Positions 52,305 through 61,295 of a DNA stretch of 64,000 nucleotides are shown piece by piece. Made by a program: the position numbers and the translations under genes. The notes beneath the pieces were generated by a model. That model did not search any database. It saw nothing but the letters and a program-made list of their open reading frames with translations, and had not been told where the DNA came from. Every line of letters starts with the position of its first letter. Within the stretch, counting starts at the first letter, position 1. Origin of the DNA: Deltaproteobacteria bacterium. GTDB taxonomy: Bacteria > Desulfobacterota > Dissulfuribacteria > Dissulfuribacterales > QOAL01. The stretch is taken from assembly GCA_026995935.1 (NCBI GenBank), contig JALWNK010000045.1:39750-103749 (forward strand). Reading direction: 5' to 3'.

Positions 52305-53927
52305 ATGAAGATAGCAGTTGTGATTCCCCCCTGGCTTCACCCAACCTCTCCTCCCCTGGGGCCAGCCTGCCTCTCTAGCTTCTTAAAGGCCCATGAAAAA
52401 CATTTAGATATCCGCATCTTTGACCTGAATATCAGATACTACAAGCAGGCCCTTAAGTTCTGCCAAGGGGGTAAAATTGGCGTAAGCATTTACGGCTGGA
52501 AGCCCAAAAAGACGGCAGAGAGGGTAAAACAGGCCTTTGAGTTCCTGAAAGAAAACCACCTGTCTCTGGTTTCAGCAAAGAAGTGGCATGAAAATGCCAC
52601 CATATTTCTAAGCTTTGAAAACATCCTTAACGGCTTCATGGCAGAGATGGTCGCAAGAAGCCTGTTTAACCTGGATATCCCAGGGGCCATTAATGGCTTC
52701 TTAGGCGGGCTTACAGATGAAGTAATAGACTTTTCTCCAGAACTTTGCGCCATTTCTGTCTCCTTTGATACACAGATGCCCTTTGCCTTGGCCATCTCCA
52801 GGATGATAAAGGAAAATACAGACGCATTTATCTGCCTTGGCGGGGCAAGGTTTGGAACAAGCCCCCATCCTCAAAGGCTCTTTGAAAGGGGCGTTTCCCT
52901 TAAGGTAAGGGGGCAAGAGCGCCATCTGGAAGATATTCCCTTTGTGGATGCCATCATACCAGGTGAGGGGGAAATTCCCCTGCTTAAACTGTGCAGAAGC
53001 CTTAAACAGGGAAATCTACGTGATGTGCCAGGCCTTGTTTACAGGGCCTCAAAGCGCGTCATTTTTACCAGGCCTCCAGAACCCTTAGACATGAACCAGC
53101 TGCCTGTCCCTGATTTTTCAGACCTTGATCTTTCTGCCTACATGACCCCTGAACCTGTTCTTCCCTTCATGACTTCCCGCGGCTGTGCGTGGGGAAAATG
53201 CACCTTCTGTACCCACCACAAGGGCTACATAAGATACAGGCAAATGGCAATAAGCGAGGTTGTCAGACAGCTTAAGGAGATGAAGAACGCCTACAACACT
53301 AGATTTTTTACCTTCTTTGATGAAATGATCCCGCCTGGAAGAGTAAGAACGCTCTCGATGGAGCTTATCAAGGAAGGCCTTGATATCTTCTTTTCCGCCT
53401 ATGGAAAACCTGTCAGGGCATTTGACAGTGCGCTCATGACACTTTCTTTTAAGGCAGGCTGCAGGGTTATGCTGTGGGGCGTAGAATCAGGCTCACAGAA
53501 AATCCTTGATCTTATGGGTAAGGGAACTCGGGTAAAAGATATAGAGCTGGCCCTTAGGGCCTCCCATGAGGCAGGGGTAAGAAACCTCTTGTTCATAATG
53601 TTCGGGTTTCCTGGCGAGGGCACTAATGACTTCAAACAGACCATAGACTTTTTAAAAAGAAACCGGGACTATATAGATGCGATCTCAAAGGGACTTTTCA
53701 TTCTTATAGAAGGCTGTGACGTTCAGAAAAAGCCAGAAAGATTTTTCATTAAGAAAATGCGGCAGGTGGCAGATAACTTCTCAGGGGCGATATCTTATGA
53801 CTTTGAAACCATAAGGGGCCTTGATAGAAAGGAAGTGGAAAAACTATACAAAAAACACCTGCCCTTTTTGGAAAAACTGGGCATAAGCCCAAGGCTTGGT
53901 GTTTACAGAGAACATCTGCTCTTTTAA
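52305..53927 (+). CDS. B12-binding domain radical SAM protein
   Basis: 540 residues. The N-terminal half (1-250) has a B12-binding-type Rossmann region (MKIAVVIPPWLHP, PELCAISVSFDTQ, FICLGGARFG, IIPGEGEIPL) without the DxHxxG cobalt-ligand motif. The radical SAM cluster is C294-x4-C299-x2-C302 (SRGCAWGKCTFC), a spacing seen in B12-type members. Later motifs: FFDEMIPP, LWGVESGSQKILDLM and FGFPGE. Substrate unknown; no RiPP precursor or methyl acceptor is seen nearby. It is a lone gene converging on ddl with a 4-base overlap. Confidence 0.82.
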   Translation: MKIAVVIPPWLHPTSPPLGPACLSSFLKAHEKHLDIRIFDLNIRYYKQALKFCQGGKIGVSIYGWKPKKTAERVKQAFEFLKENHLSLVSAKKWHENATIFLSFENILNGFMAEMVARSLFNLDIPGAINGFLGGLTDEVIDFSPELCAISVSFDTQMPFALAISRMIKENTDAFICLGGARFGTSPHPQRLFERGVSLKVRGQERHLEDIPFVDAIIPGEGEIPLLKLCRSLKQGNLRDVPGLVYRASKRVIFTRPPEPLDMNQLPVPDFSDLDLSAYMTPEPVLPFMTSRGCAWGKCTFCTHHKGYIRYRQMAISEVVRQLKEMKNAYNTRFFTFFDEMIPPGRVRTLSMELIKEGLDIFFSAYGKPVRAFDSALMTLSFKAGCRVMLWGVESGSQKILDLMGKGTRVKDIELALRASHEAGVRNLLFIMFGFPGEGTNDFKQTIDFLKRNRDYIDAISKGLFILIEGCDVQKKPERFFIKKMRQVADNFSGAISYDFETIRGLDRKEVEKLYKKHLPFLEKLGISPRLGVYREHLLF

Positions 53928-54883
53928 AGGCCGGTCTTCACCTGCCTCTCCTTTTCCTTTCTGTCAACTGCAAGCTCAATGAGCCTGTCAAGAAGCCTTG
54001 GGAAATCGAGGCCGTACGCCTTTGCCGCCTGGGGAAAAAGGCTGGTGGGGGTCATGCCTGGAATGGTGTTTGTTTCTATACAGTAGATCTTCCCGCTGTC
54101 TGAAAGGATCATGTCTGTCCTGCTGTAAATGGAAAGGCTAAGAGCCCTGTGAGCCTTTATTGCCGTTTCCTGGGCCCTTTTTGAAACCTCTTTTTCCAGC
54201 CTGGCAGGGCAGATTTCCCTGGTAGCCCCTGGCTTGTACTTTGCCTCATAGTCGAAAAAATCAAAATCCTCTCCCGGGATGATCTCAACAATGGGCAGGG
54301 CCTCCACGTTTTCAAGGCCTAGAACCCCGCCTGTTATCTCTCTCCCTTTTATAAACTGCTCAACAATCACCGCACTGTCCCAGGAAAAGGCCTCATCAAG
54401 CGCCTGCTGTAGCTCTTTTTCAGTATTCACAAGGCCTATCCCAACGCTTGACCCCTGGGTGCTGGGCTTGACCACAAGGGGCAGGCCGATTTCCTCAATC
54501 AGCTCCTCCTCATCCACTGGCTGATCCTTTAAGACCTTTTTCCATGAAGGCGTAAGAATCCCGGCCTCCCGATACATTATCTTTGAGACATGCTTATCCA
54601 TGGATATGGCGCTTCCAAGGACTCCTGAACTTTGGTAGGGAAGGTCCAAGAGATCAAGGAGGCCCTGAACTGTCCCGTCTTCTCCAAAGCGTCCATGAAG
54701 GAGGATGAAAACACAGTCCAGCCTTGGGGCATCGTGAACCAGCCCCTCAAGGTCAGTAGCAGCATCGTACTTGAAGATCATGTATCTTTTCTTATCAAGG
54801 GCCTTTTCCACCTCCCTTGCCCCGGCAATGGAAACGTCCCTTTCTGCTGATTTACCCCCGTAAAGAAGCGCAAGATTCATCAT
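53924..54883 (-). CDS. ddl: D-alanine-D-alanine ligase
   Basis: 319 residues, the normal length. ATP-grasp motifs: LLYGGKSAERDVS at the start, LHGRFGEDGTVQGLLDLL, SSGVLGSAISMDKHVSK, VVKPSTQGSSVGIG, EQFIKGREITGGVLG and the terminal CIETNTIPGMTPTSLFPQAA. The GMTPTSLFPQAA end is typical of D-Ala-D-Ala ligase. It makes the dipeptide for peptidoglycan. Its start lies 68 bases from the divergent NUDIX start. Confidence 0.93.
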   Translation of the reverse strand: MMNLALLYGGKSAERDVSIAGAREVEKALDKKRYMIFKYDAATDLEGLVHDAPRLDCVFILLHGRFGEDGTVQGLLDLLDLPYQSSGVLGSAISMDKHVSKIMYREAGILTPSWKKVLKDQPVDEEELIEEIGLPLVVKPSTQGSSVGIGLVNTEKELQQALDEAFSWDSAVIVEQFIKGREITGGVLGLENVEALPIVEIIPGEDFDFFDYEAKYKPGATREICPARLEKEVSKRAQETAIKAHRALSLSIYSRTDMILSDSGKIYCIETNTIPGMTPTSLFPQAAKAYGLDFPRLLDRLIELAVDRKEKERQVKTGL

Positions 54884-54951
54884 GGAATTTATCCTCCTTT
54901 TTTGAAAGAGCGTCTGTAAAATATGGGCCTCTTGGACTATTGTTATCTATC

Positions 54952-55416
54952 ATGAAAGAGACGGCCAGAAAAGAAAGGTGTGAATATCCAAGGTTTCCCA
55001 TCCCTGCCGTTGGAGTTACGGTGGTGTCGGAAACCGGTAAAATACTCATGGTAAAAAGGGGGAAACCCCCTGCCCAGGGCCTTTGGTCCGTGCCTGGCGG
55101 CACCATAGAACTTGGAGAGACCATTTTTTACGCAGCAAAAAGGGAGGTGTTGGAGGAAACCGGCCTTTCATGCAAACCCCTCAAGGTGTGTGATGCAATA
55201 GATGCCATCTACACCGATGATAAAAACAGGATTCAGTTTCACTATGTCATCCTCTACGTCCTGGCCCGATGCAAAGAACAGCCCCCCAAGGCGCATGACG
55301 ATGCCCTTGAGGCAGGATGGTTCAGCCTTGATGAAATAGAGCGGCTTCCCACCCCTGGACGGACATACCAGCTTGTAAAAAAGATATGGGAGACCTGCGG
55401 ATTAGGGCAGCCCTAA
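54952..55416 (+). CDS. NUDIX hydrolase
   Basis: 154 residues from ATG 54952. The NUDIX box is complete: GGTIELGETIFYAAKREVLEETGL. The surroundings (VGVTVVSETGKILMVKRGKPPAQGLWSVPGG, HDDALEAGWFSLDEI) resemble MutT/ADP-ribose pyrophosphatase-like housekeeping enzymes; the substrate is not known. There is no ribosome site before the ATG, so the message may be leaderless or begin downstream of a short leader shared with the ddl promoter region. Confidence 0.87.
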   Translation: MKETARKERCEYPRFPIPAVGVTVVSETGKILMVKRGKPPAQGLWSVPGGTIELGETIFYAAKREVLEETGLSCKPLKVCDAIDAIYTDDKNRIQFHYVILYVLARCKEQPPKAHDDALEAGWFSLDEIERLPTPGRTYQLVKKIWETCGLGQP

Positions 55417-55417
55417 G

Positions 55418-56434
55418 TTAGCCCTTGTTATTATTTACCCTGGAGGAAGCCGCCTTGTCGTTAAACCGGCTTTTTTTGGAAGGAGAGGCGGCCTTTTCAA
55501 TGTCTATGATCCTTGTCTCGCCAACGTAGTTTTTGACCTTGTAAGAACTAATGGATGATATCTTTCCTGCAATGTTTGACATGCGCTCAACTTCCGCACA
55601 AATCTTTTCTGCATTCTTGTAGTTTGGATCATCTTTTTTTAGCTTTGAAAGCATCATCCATGCAATGCCAGAGATCACCTGAAGCGGCTGGTTGAGTTCA
55701 TGGGCAGTGGCCCCGGCCATCTCCAGCACCCCTGCCAGCCTCTCCTTTTCTATCCTCTCCTTTTCCGCCTCCATCTTGTCGGTAACATCGAGAACAACAG
55801 CAATGGCCTCAGGCTCTGCATCCGGATTCTTGAGACTTGTGACATGCCATGAGATGAAACGCTCCCGGTCGAGCGCATCCTCAAACCTGAGCACCACCTC
55901 AAGGCTTGCCCGCCCGGCCCGGAGCTCTTCCACTGCATGTCTCATCTTGGAGATCTCCGATTCTGGAAGGAGTGAGAAAAGGGATTTTCCCACAAGTTCA
56001 CTCCTTGGCCTTCCAAACAGGGAAAGGGCCGCCCTGTTTGCATCATGGACCTTTACTTCAACAAGATCAAACCTCAAGATTCCTATGGAGGGCGGGGCCT
56101 CTGTAAAGAACCTGTAACGGTTCTGGCTCTTCTTTATGATGGCGGCTGCCCTGGCAAGCTGCCTTTGCCGTTTGATAAAGTAATAGAGGGTAAAACACAG
56201 GGTGGAGGACAGGATGAGGATCACTATTGAAGACAAGGTAATCAGTTCCCTGATGGATCCAAGGAGCCTGGAAATATCCGTGACCGGTGCGCTCTTTGCG
56301 CTAAATTCCGCGATCTCAAGACTTACGTTTGCACTCTTAAACACCAAAAGAACCACACCCGCCACGGAAAGAAGGCCCAACAGTCCAAGACCTGTCTCCT
56401 TTAAGTGGGAACGCACTATCTTTAGAAAATTCAT
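55418..56434 (-). CDS. Membrane PAS-HisKA sensor protein without ATPase domain
   Basis: 338 residues from ATG 56434, one base after the LOG-family stop; a TTG 18 bases earlier is possible. Two membrane helices (about 16-33 and 66-90) flank a short periplasmic loop. A PAS domain (about 100-220) follows, then a HisKA-like helix pair with phosphorylatable His in GATAHELNQPLQV (H245). The protein ends about 80 residues later in a basic Ser/Lys/Asn-rich tail with no N, G1 or G2 boxes. It cannot autophosphorylate alone; it may receive phosphate from elsewhere or act as a phosphatase or scaffold. Confidence 0.75.
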   Translation of the reverse strand: MNFLKIVRSHLKETGLGLLGLLSVAGVVLLVFKSANVSLEIAEFSAKSAPVTDISRLLGSIRELITLSSIVILILSSTLCFTLYYFIKRQRQLARAAAIIKKSQNRYRFFTEAPPSIGILRFDLVEVKVHDANRAALSLFGRPRSELVGKSLFSLLPESEISKMRHAVEELRAGRASLEVVLRFEDALDRERFISWHVTSLKNPDAEPEAIAVVLDVTDKMEAEKERIEKERLAGVLEMAGATAHELNQPLQVISGIAWMMLSKLKKDDPNYKNAEKICAEVERMSNIAGKISSISSYKVKNYVGETRIIDIEKAASPSKKSRFNDKAASSRVNNNKG

Positions 56435-56435
56435 G

Positions 56436-56897
56436 TCATTCAAGAAGCTCAAAGGCCTTTTCCACCGCCTCCTCAGGGGTGTTCACGTAGTGCACGTCAG
56501 CCAGATTCTCCCAGGTATTTAAACCTATGACAGGCTTCCACATCTTTAGGGCCAGGGCAATCTCAGAGAGTGTCCCGTGTGAGCCAGATATGGAAATAAG
56601 TGCCTGGCACGAGCGCACAAGAACCACGTTTCTTGCGTGGCTGAGACCAGTAACAATGGGTATCTTTACGTATGGATTTGCATCAGACGCCTTAAAGCCA
56701 GGCAGGATACCAATGGTCAGCCCGCCTGCCTCAACAGCCCCCCGACAGGCAGCCTCCATGACTCCACCAAGACCGCCGCACAGGACTATTCCGCCACGTT
56801 CGGTCACCAGCCTGCCAGCGTTCCTTGCAAGCTCGTATGTTTCCTCATCGCAGAGGCCAGCGCCGATTACCCCTATTCTTGCACCTAAAAAAGCCAT
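56436..56897 (-). CDS. LOG-like/TIGR00725 nucleotide phosphoribohydrolase-family protein
   Basis: 153 residues. A Rossmann-like fold opens with RIGVIGAGLCDEETYELA and contains GGIVLCGGLGGVMEAACRGA and SGSHGTLSEIALALK, a variant of the PGGxGTxxE motif of LOG (lysine decarboxylase-like) proteins. The group is close to cytokinin-activating or nucleotide-hydrolysing enzymes; the exact substrate is unknown. It overlaps yqaA by 13 bases. Confidence 0.82.
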   Translation of the reverse strand: MAFLGARIGVIGAGLCDEETYELARNAGRLVTERGGIVLCGGLGGVMEAACRGAVEAGGLTIGILPGFKASDANPYVKIPIVTGLSHARNVVLVRSCQALISISGSHGTLSEIALALKMWKPVIGLNTWENLADVHYVNTPEEAVEKAFELLE

Positions 56898-57505
56898 TTT
56901 AACAGAATATACCCCCCGATAAGCAGTATAGTAAACAAAATGGTAAAAAGATTGAAATAGTTTTCAAGAAAATAGCGCACCTTCGGCCCAAAAAAATAGA
57001 TTGCTCCGGCAACAAGATAAAAACGCATACCCCTGGATATTATAGATGCCACCACAAAGACAAAGAGGTCAATCCTGAAGGCCCCTGCCGTTATGGTAAA
57101 AAGCTTGTACGGAAGAGGTGTAAAGCCGCCAGCAGCCACGGCCCATGCCTCATACTGCCTGTATAGCTGTCTAACCTGTTCATACTTGTCCATGAGGTGA
57201 TAAAATTCCAGTATCCGGTCCCCAACAGCTGCCATGAAAAAATAGCCAAGACCGTAGCCAAGAAGCCCCCCAAGCACGGAGCCTACAAGGCATATACCAG
57301 CCCACCTGAAGGACTTTTTTGGCAGTGCCAGGCCCATGGCTATAAGCATCAGATCAGGGGGTATGGGGAAAAAGGATGCCTCGGCAAAGGCCAGAAAGAA
57401 GAGGAAAAAGGCCGCGTTCTTGTGGGCCGCCCATCCAAGTACCAGATCGTATGTCTTTTTCAGCACGGACGGGAAAAGGGCTGCGCCACTACCTACGCGC
57501 GCCAT
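56885..57505 (-). CDS. DedA/YqaA-family membrane protein
   Basis: 206 residues with five to six hydrophobic segments. The DedA/VTT-type motifs are visible: [21 protein letters not shown] and the reentrant [16 protein letters not shown] with G/P-rich turns, then [18 protein letters not shown]. The family is thought to flip or move lipids and maintain the proton motive force. The start overlaps the pcm stop by 13 bases. Confidence 0.87.
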   Translation of the reverse strand: MARVGSGAALFPSVLKKTYDLVLGWAAHKNAAFFLFFLAFAEASFFPIPPDLMLIAMGLALPKKSFRWAGICLVGSVLGGLLGYGLGYFFMAAVGDRILEFYHLMDKYEQVRQLYRQYEAWAVAAGGFTPLPYKLFTITAGAFRIDLFVFVVASIISRGMRFYLVAGAIYFFGPKVRYFLENYFNLFTILFTILLIGGYILLKWLF

Positions 57506-58149
57506 CCATGATCTCCAATGAGCTTTACGAAACGGACGCCTTCCAGGTACTTCGTCTCCACCTTGCCGTCCTTCTTGATTATCTTGGTAAGGGTCTGGGA
57601 GTATTCATCTCCCACTGGAACCACCATGACCCCTGGGTCCTTTAGCTGATCGAGAAGAGGTGTCGGAATGGTAGGGCTTCCAGCCGTAACCAAAATGGCA
57701 TCATAGGGTGCATGTTCCTTCCATCCCCATGTACCGTCATCAAGTTTTATCATTACGTTGTGGTAGCCAAGGCTGTCAAGAACCTGTCTGGCACGTTGAA
57801 GAAGGCTAGGTATGCGTTCAACACTGAAGACCTGCCTGGCAAGTTCCGCCAGTATGGCCATCTGGTATCCTGAGCCTGTCCCTATCTCAAGTACCTTCTC
57901 ATCCCCCTTTAGACCGAGCTCTTCCGTCATCCTGGCCACGATGTAGGGCTGTGATATGGTCTGGCCACTTCCAATGGGCAGGGGAAAATCGCTGTAGGCC
58001 TGATCCCACAGGGCCTCATCCACAAAGAGATGCCTTGGCACCTTTTTCATTGCCTCCAGAACCCTCTTGTCCCTGATGCCCCGGGCAGCTATCTGGCTTT
58101 CAACCATCCGCTCCCGCGCTATGCGAAAGTGGTCATTTTTCGGCAACAT
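57493..58149 (-). CDS. pcm: Protein-L-isoaspartate O-methyltransferase
   Basis: 218 residues. Family motifs: [62 protein letters not shown] (SAM site) and [20 protein letters not shown]. It repairs isoaspartyl residues in damaged proteins. It overlaps the BamE-like gene by 17 bases and yqaA by 13. Confidence 0.93.
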   Translation of the reverse strand: MLPKNDHFRIARERMVESQIAARGIRDKRVLEAMKKVPRHLFVDEALWDQAYSDFPLPIGSGQTISQPYIVARMTEELGLKGDEKVLEIGTGSGYQMAILAELARQVFSVERIPSLLQRARQVLDSLGYHNVMIKLDDGTWGWKEHAPYDAILVTAGSPTIPTPLLDQLKDPGVMVVPVGDEYSQTLTKIIKKDGKVETKYLEGVRFVKLIGDHGWRA

Positions 58150-58477
58150 AGTAGATCACCTTTGAAACCCGATCCATGTAGAAGGTCACCTGGATGACCT
58201 CCACTTCCCTCTTTCCAAAGAGCCTGCCAAGAAATGGAATCTTTTTGTAAAAGGGGGTGATATCATTGTAGTAGTACCACTGTTCGTTCCCCTTCTCTGT
58301 CTTAGTAATATAATCAGGCTTACCCACAAGTTCCATAACCTGGTCCTTGGTCTGCCCTTTGCTAATAATTGAGGCATCCACGGCAAGGTGATACTGCTTG
58401 GTTGCACAAGATGTAAGGTAAAAGGGGAATATGCCGATAAAAACAAATAGAACAATATATTTTTGTAATATTTTCAT
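58133..58477 (-). CDS. BamE/OmlA-like small outer membrane lipoprotein
   Basis: 114 residues from ATG 58477; an ATG 24 bases earlier is also possible but lacks a ribosome site. A lipoprotein signal ([18 protein letters not shown]) ends in lipobox LTSC. The mature part has the SmpA/OmlA fold theme [19 protein letters not shown] then EQWYYYN and [14 protein letters not shown]. BamE in the BAM complex is the best-known member; this copy is not next to bam genes. First gene of a minus-strand run through pcm and yqaA. Confidence 0.78.
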   Translation of the reverse strand: MKILQKYIVLFVFIGIFPFYLTSCATKQYHLAVDASIISKGQTKDQVMELVGKPDYITKTEKGNEQWYYYNDITPFYKKIPFLGRLFGKREVEVIQVTFYMDRVSKVIYYVAEK

Positions 58478-58585
58478 AAGCTTTTTCCAAAAATTTTTCA
58501 TGACAATAATCTATTGTTCAAATCTTTTCAAACAGTTGTTGCAGCAGGGATTTGATTTGACCAAAGAAAACAAAGGAGAAAAAGC

Positions 58586-58921
58586 ATGAGATGCAAAAAA
58601 TGTGGCTGGATAAGCTTTGACTGGCTTGATACCTGTGGAAAGTGCGGAAAATCCATGGAGGATGAAAAAAGGGCCATTGGTGCTTTTATTTCTGACAAGG
58701 AACCGATAAACTGGTTCAAAATGGATCTTTCTGCCGTGGCTTCAGAGGCCAAAGACGTTGATACAAAGGCCTCAGATGCCTTATCTGAGATAGATGTTTC
58801 TGACCTGATGGATTCCGCACCTGAAGTCAAGGCAGAAGAAATCGACTTGGAAGAGGTTGAGCTCAAACGCATAGCAGAAGATCAAGACTTCCAGAAGGCC
58901 CTGAACGAGATAGCAGACTAG
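58586..58921 (+). CDS. Small zinc-ribbon protein of unknown function
   Basis: 111 residues, ATG preceded by AAAGGAG. Two CxxC pairs at the start (MRCKKCGW and CGKCGKSM) make one zinc site. The rest is acidic and low-complexity (about 65-110), with many Asp/Glu. No known family. Its TAG ends only 15 bases before the likely start of rlmD, so translation is probably coupled. Confidence 0.75.
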   Translation: MRCKKCGWISFDWLDTCGKCGKSMEDEKRAIGAFISDKEPINWFKMDLSAVASEAKDVDTKASDALSEIDVSDLMDSAPEVKAEEIDLEEVELKRIAEDQDFQKALNEIAD

Positions 58922-58935
58922 GGAAAAAGACAAGA

Positions 58936-60213
58936 ATTGTCATAGAAAAGGTTGTTTGCGGTGGCAAAGGCCTTGGCAGGATAGATGGCAAGGCCACATT
59001 CGTCCCCTTTGCCCTTGAAGGGGAGGAACTGGAAGTTATCATCACCAGGGACAAAAAGAGCTGGTCAGAGGCAAAAATAACCTCCATCTTGAGACCAGGT
59101 CGTTCCAGAATCGCCCCTTTATGCACAAACTTTACCAGATGCGGCGGCTGTCACTTTCAACACGTCCCCTACCAGAGCCAGCTTCAAATCAAGGAAGAGA
59201 TATTTGCCTCAATCTTTGAAAAGTTCCTGAAAGATGGAACAAGGATAGAGCCTTTTTTGCCATCACCCATTTCATACGGATACAGGGCAAGGGCTCGCCT
59301 TTTCCCATCAACAGATGAAGAGGGGGCAAAAGTGGGCTTCTACCAGGAGGGGAGCAAAAAGGTGGTAGCCCTCAAAAGGTGCCCGGTCCTGACTGAAGAC
59401 ATTAACCTTGTGATTGAAATGCTTAATGATGAGACGAACACTGCCTTCGGGGCCCTGGCAAAATACATTGATTACGTAAGGGTTGAAAACGATCTTTTTG
59501 GCAACTCCTTCTTAACCCTCTCTTTTACCAAAAGGATAAGGGAGGAACTTAAAGAAAAAATTCGTGCACTTTCAACACATATTGGCGCCCGCTTCATGAT
59601 TTTCAAGAAAAAGGCGCAGTTTTTTTGGCAAAATGAACTTATCTGTTTTTACAAGAATCCTGACCTTGCCCCGCAAGGGCTTTTTTGCAAACCAGGACAA
59701 TTTTTTCAGGCAAACCTTGAGCAAAACAGGGCCCTTGTGGAGCTTGTTGTTTCCCTGGTGAAAGAGGAGAAAGGAGAGACGGTTTCAGAGTTCTTTTGCG
59801 GCTCTGGAAACTTTTCCATTCCCCTTGCAAGAATAGGCCTTGAAATAAAGGGCTTTGACCTGGAAAGAAAGGCCATCAAAAATGCCCGGGAAAACGCCCT
59901 AAAAAACCAGTGCCAGCAAAATACGCAATTTTTTACTTGGGATCTCCTTTCAAAGAATCTTACCTATAATTCGAACTTCAAGGCGGACGTAGTGGTCATG
60001 GATCCTCCGCGTACCGGGGCAAGATCCCTTTCAGCCATCATGGGCCTTGTTGCTCCAAAGACCATCATCTATGTTTCCTGTGACCCAATGACCTTGAAAA
60101 GGGATGTGGAAACACTCAAAAAACAGGGATTTAAACTTACCGCCCTCCACCCCCTGGACATGTTTCCCCAGACCTATCACATTGAAACAGTGGCTGTGCT
60201 TAGAAAAAGCTAG
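58936..60213 (+). CDS. rlmD: 23S rRNA m5U1939 methyltransferase RlmD, non-canonical start
   Basis: 425 residues if begun at ATT 58936. The N-terminal TRAM domain (IVIEKVVCGGKGLGRIDGKA...) is fully encoded upstream of the first ordinary start (TTG 59089). The frame between a TGA at 58858-58860 and 59089 contains no ATG, GTG or TTG. AGGG at 58920-58923 could serve ATT 58936. Fe-S cysteines C63, C69 and C72 (CTNFTRCGGC), SAM site SEFFCGSGNFSIPLA, DPPRTGARS and catalytic YVSCDP are intact. Length then matches E. coli RlmD (433). It methylates U1939. Confidence 0.87.
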   Translation: MVIEKVVCGGKGLGRIDGKATFVPFALEGEELEVIITRDKKSWSEAKITSILRPGRSRIAPLCTNFTRCGGCHFQHVPYQSQLQIKEEIFASIFEKFLKDGTRIEPFLPSPISYGYRARARLFPSTDEEGAKVGFYQEGSKKVVALKRCPVLTEDINLVIEMLNDETNTAFGALAKYIDYVRVENDLFGNSFLTLSFTKRIREELKEKIRALSTHIGARFMIFKKKAQFFWQNELICFYKNPDLAPQGLFCKPGQFFQANLEQNRALVELVVSLVKEEKGETVSEFFCGSGNFSIPLARIGLEIKGFDLERKAIKNARENALKNQCQQNTQFFTWDLLSKNLTYNSNFKADVVVMDPPRTGARSLSAIMGLVAPKTIIYVSCDPMTLKRDVETLKKQGFKLTALHPLDMFPQTYHIETVAVLRKS

Positions 60214-60227
60214 CAGACGACCCTTTT

Positions 60228-61295
60228 CTATATCTCCACCTTGCTGTGATCCCCTATCATGAGGCGCAAGGCACCCCTAAGGGACTCCGACTTTCTCACC
60301 CTGGCGTTTCGTCCAATAAGGCTGTCTTCCAGCCTCACCACACCCACCACCTCAGATTCATCAAGTATGACAACGTGCTCAATAACCGAATCCTTTATAA
60401 CACTTCCCCTTCCCACGCTTGAGAAAGGACCGATAAAGGAATTTTCTACCCTTGTGCCTGCACCAATGACCACAGGTCCCCTGATGGTGCTTCGCAAAAC
60501 CGTGGCACCCTCTTCTATGTGGACCCGGCCCTCTATGGTGCTTTGCTCATCCACCTCCCCCTCTATTCTCCTTCTGGTGTATTCGTCAAGGACCGTTGTA
60601 TTTGCAGCAAGAAAGTCGTCCTTCTTTCCGGTATCCAGCCACCACGACTCCAGAATCTCTCCCGTGACACTTCGGCCAGAATCTATGAGCGCCTGTATGG
60701 CATCTGTTATCTCAAGCTCTCCCCGCCATGAGGGCTTAATGGTATCTATGGCCTTATGGATTACAGGGGAAAAGATATAGACCCCCACAAGGGCCAGGTT
60801 GGAAGGGGGCTCCTTTGGCTTTTCAACAAGCCTCACTATGTTGCCAGACTCATCCAGCTGGGCCACCCCAAAGGCCCTTGGATCAGCCACCTCCTTAAGA
60901 AATATCATGCAGTCTGCATCGCTTTCTTGAAACCTTCCCACTGCATCCCTTATTCCGCTTCCAAGGAGGTTATCCCCCAGATACATGACAAAGTCGTCAT
61001 CTGCCAGGAAGTCCCTTGCAGTCTTAACGGCGTGGGCAAGGCCAAGTGGCTGCTCCTGCACAATGTAGCTTACGTTAAGGCCCCATTTTCCACCGTCTTC
61101 AAGGTATCTTCGCACCTCTTCCTGGGTCTCAGGGGCCACTATCACCCCTGTATCCTTGATTCCAGCCTCCCTGAGGTGATTCATTACGTAACCAAGGATT
61201 GGCTGATTTGCCACAGGCACAAGCTGCTTGGCCATGGTATGAGTTAGTGGCCTGAGCCTTGTGCCCTTTCCCCCGCTTAAGACCAGCGCCTTCAT
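60228..61295 (-). CDS. rmlA: Glucose-1-phosphate thymidylyltransferase, long form (RmlA_long)
   Basis: 355 residues. N-terminal nucleotidyltransferase (KALVLSGGKGTRLRPLTHTM, KQLVPVANQPIL, YLGDNLL, WLDTGKKDD) followed by a C-terminal left-handed beta-helix from about 245 (hexad repeats such as VVIGAGTRVENSFIGP). The long layout fits TIGR01208. It makes dTDP-glucose for LPS or natural sugars. The ATG overlaps the tsaE stop (ATGA). It converges on rlmD with 14 bases between. Confidence 0.9.
   Translation of the reverse strand: MKALVLSGGKGTRLRPLTHTMAKQLVPVANQPILGYVMNHLREAGIKDTGVIVAPETQEEVRRYLEDGGKWGLNVSYIVQEQPLGLAHAVKTARDFLADDDFVMYLGDNLLGSGIRDAVGRFQESDADCMIFLKEVADPRAFGVAQLDESGNIVRLVEKPKEPPSNLALVGVYIFSPVIHKAIDTIKPSWRGELEITDAIQALIDSGRSVTGEILESWWLDTGKKDDFLAANTTVLDEYTRRRIEGEVDEQSTIEGRVHIEEGATVLRSTIRGPVVIGAGTRVENSFIGPFSSVGRGSVIKDSVIEHVVILDESEVVGVVRLEDSLIGRNARVRKSESLRGALRLMIGDHSKVEI

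Noticed and set aside
58586..60213. Zinc-ribbon gene and rlmD as one protein joined by frameshift
   Set aside because: The only slippery A-run (58924-58928) lies after the zinc-ribbon stop codon, so a shift there cannot fuse the two.
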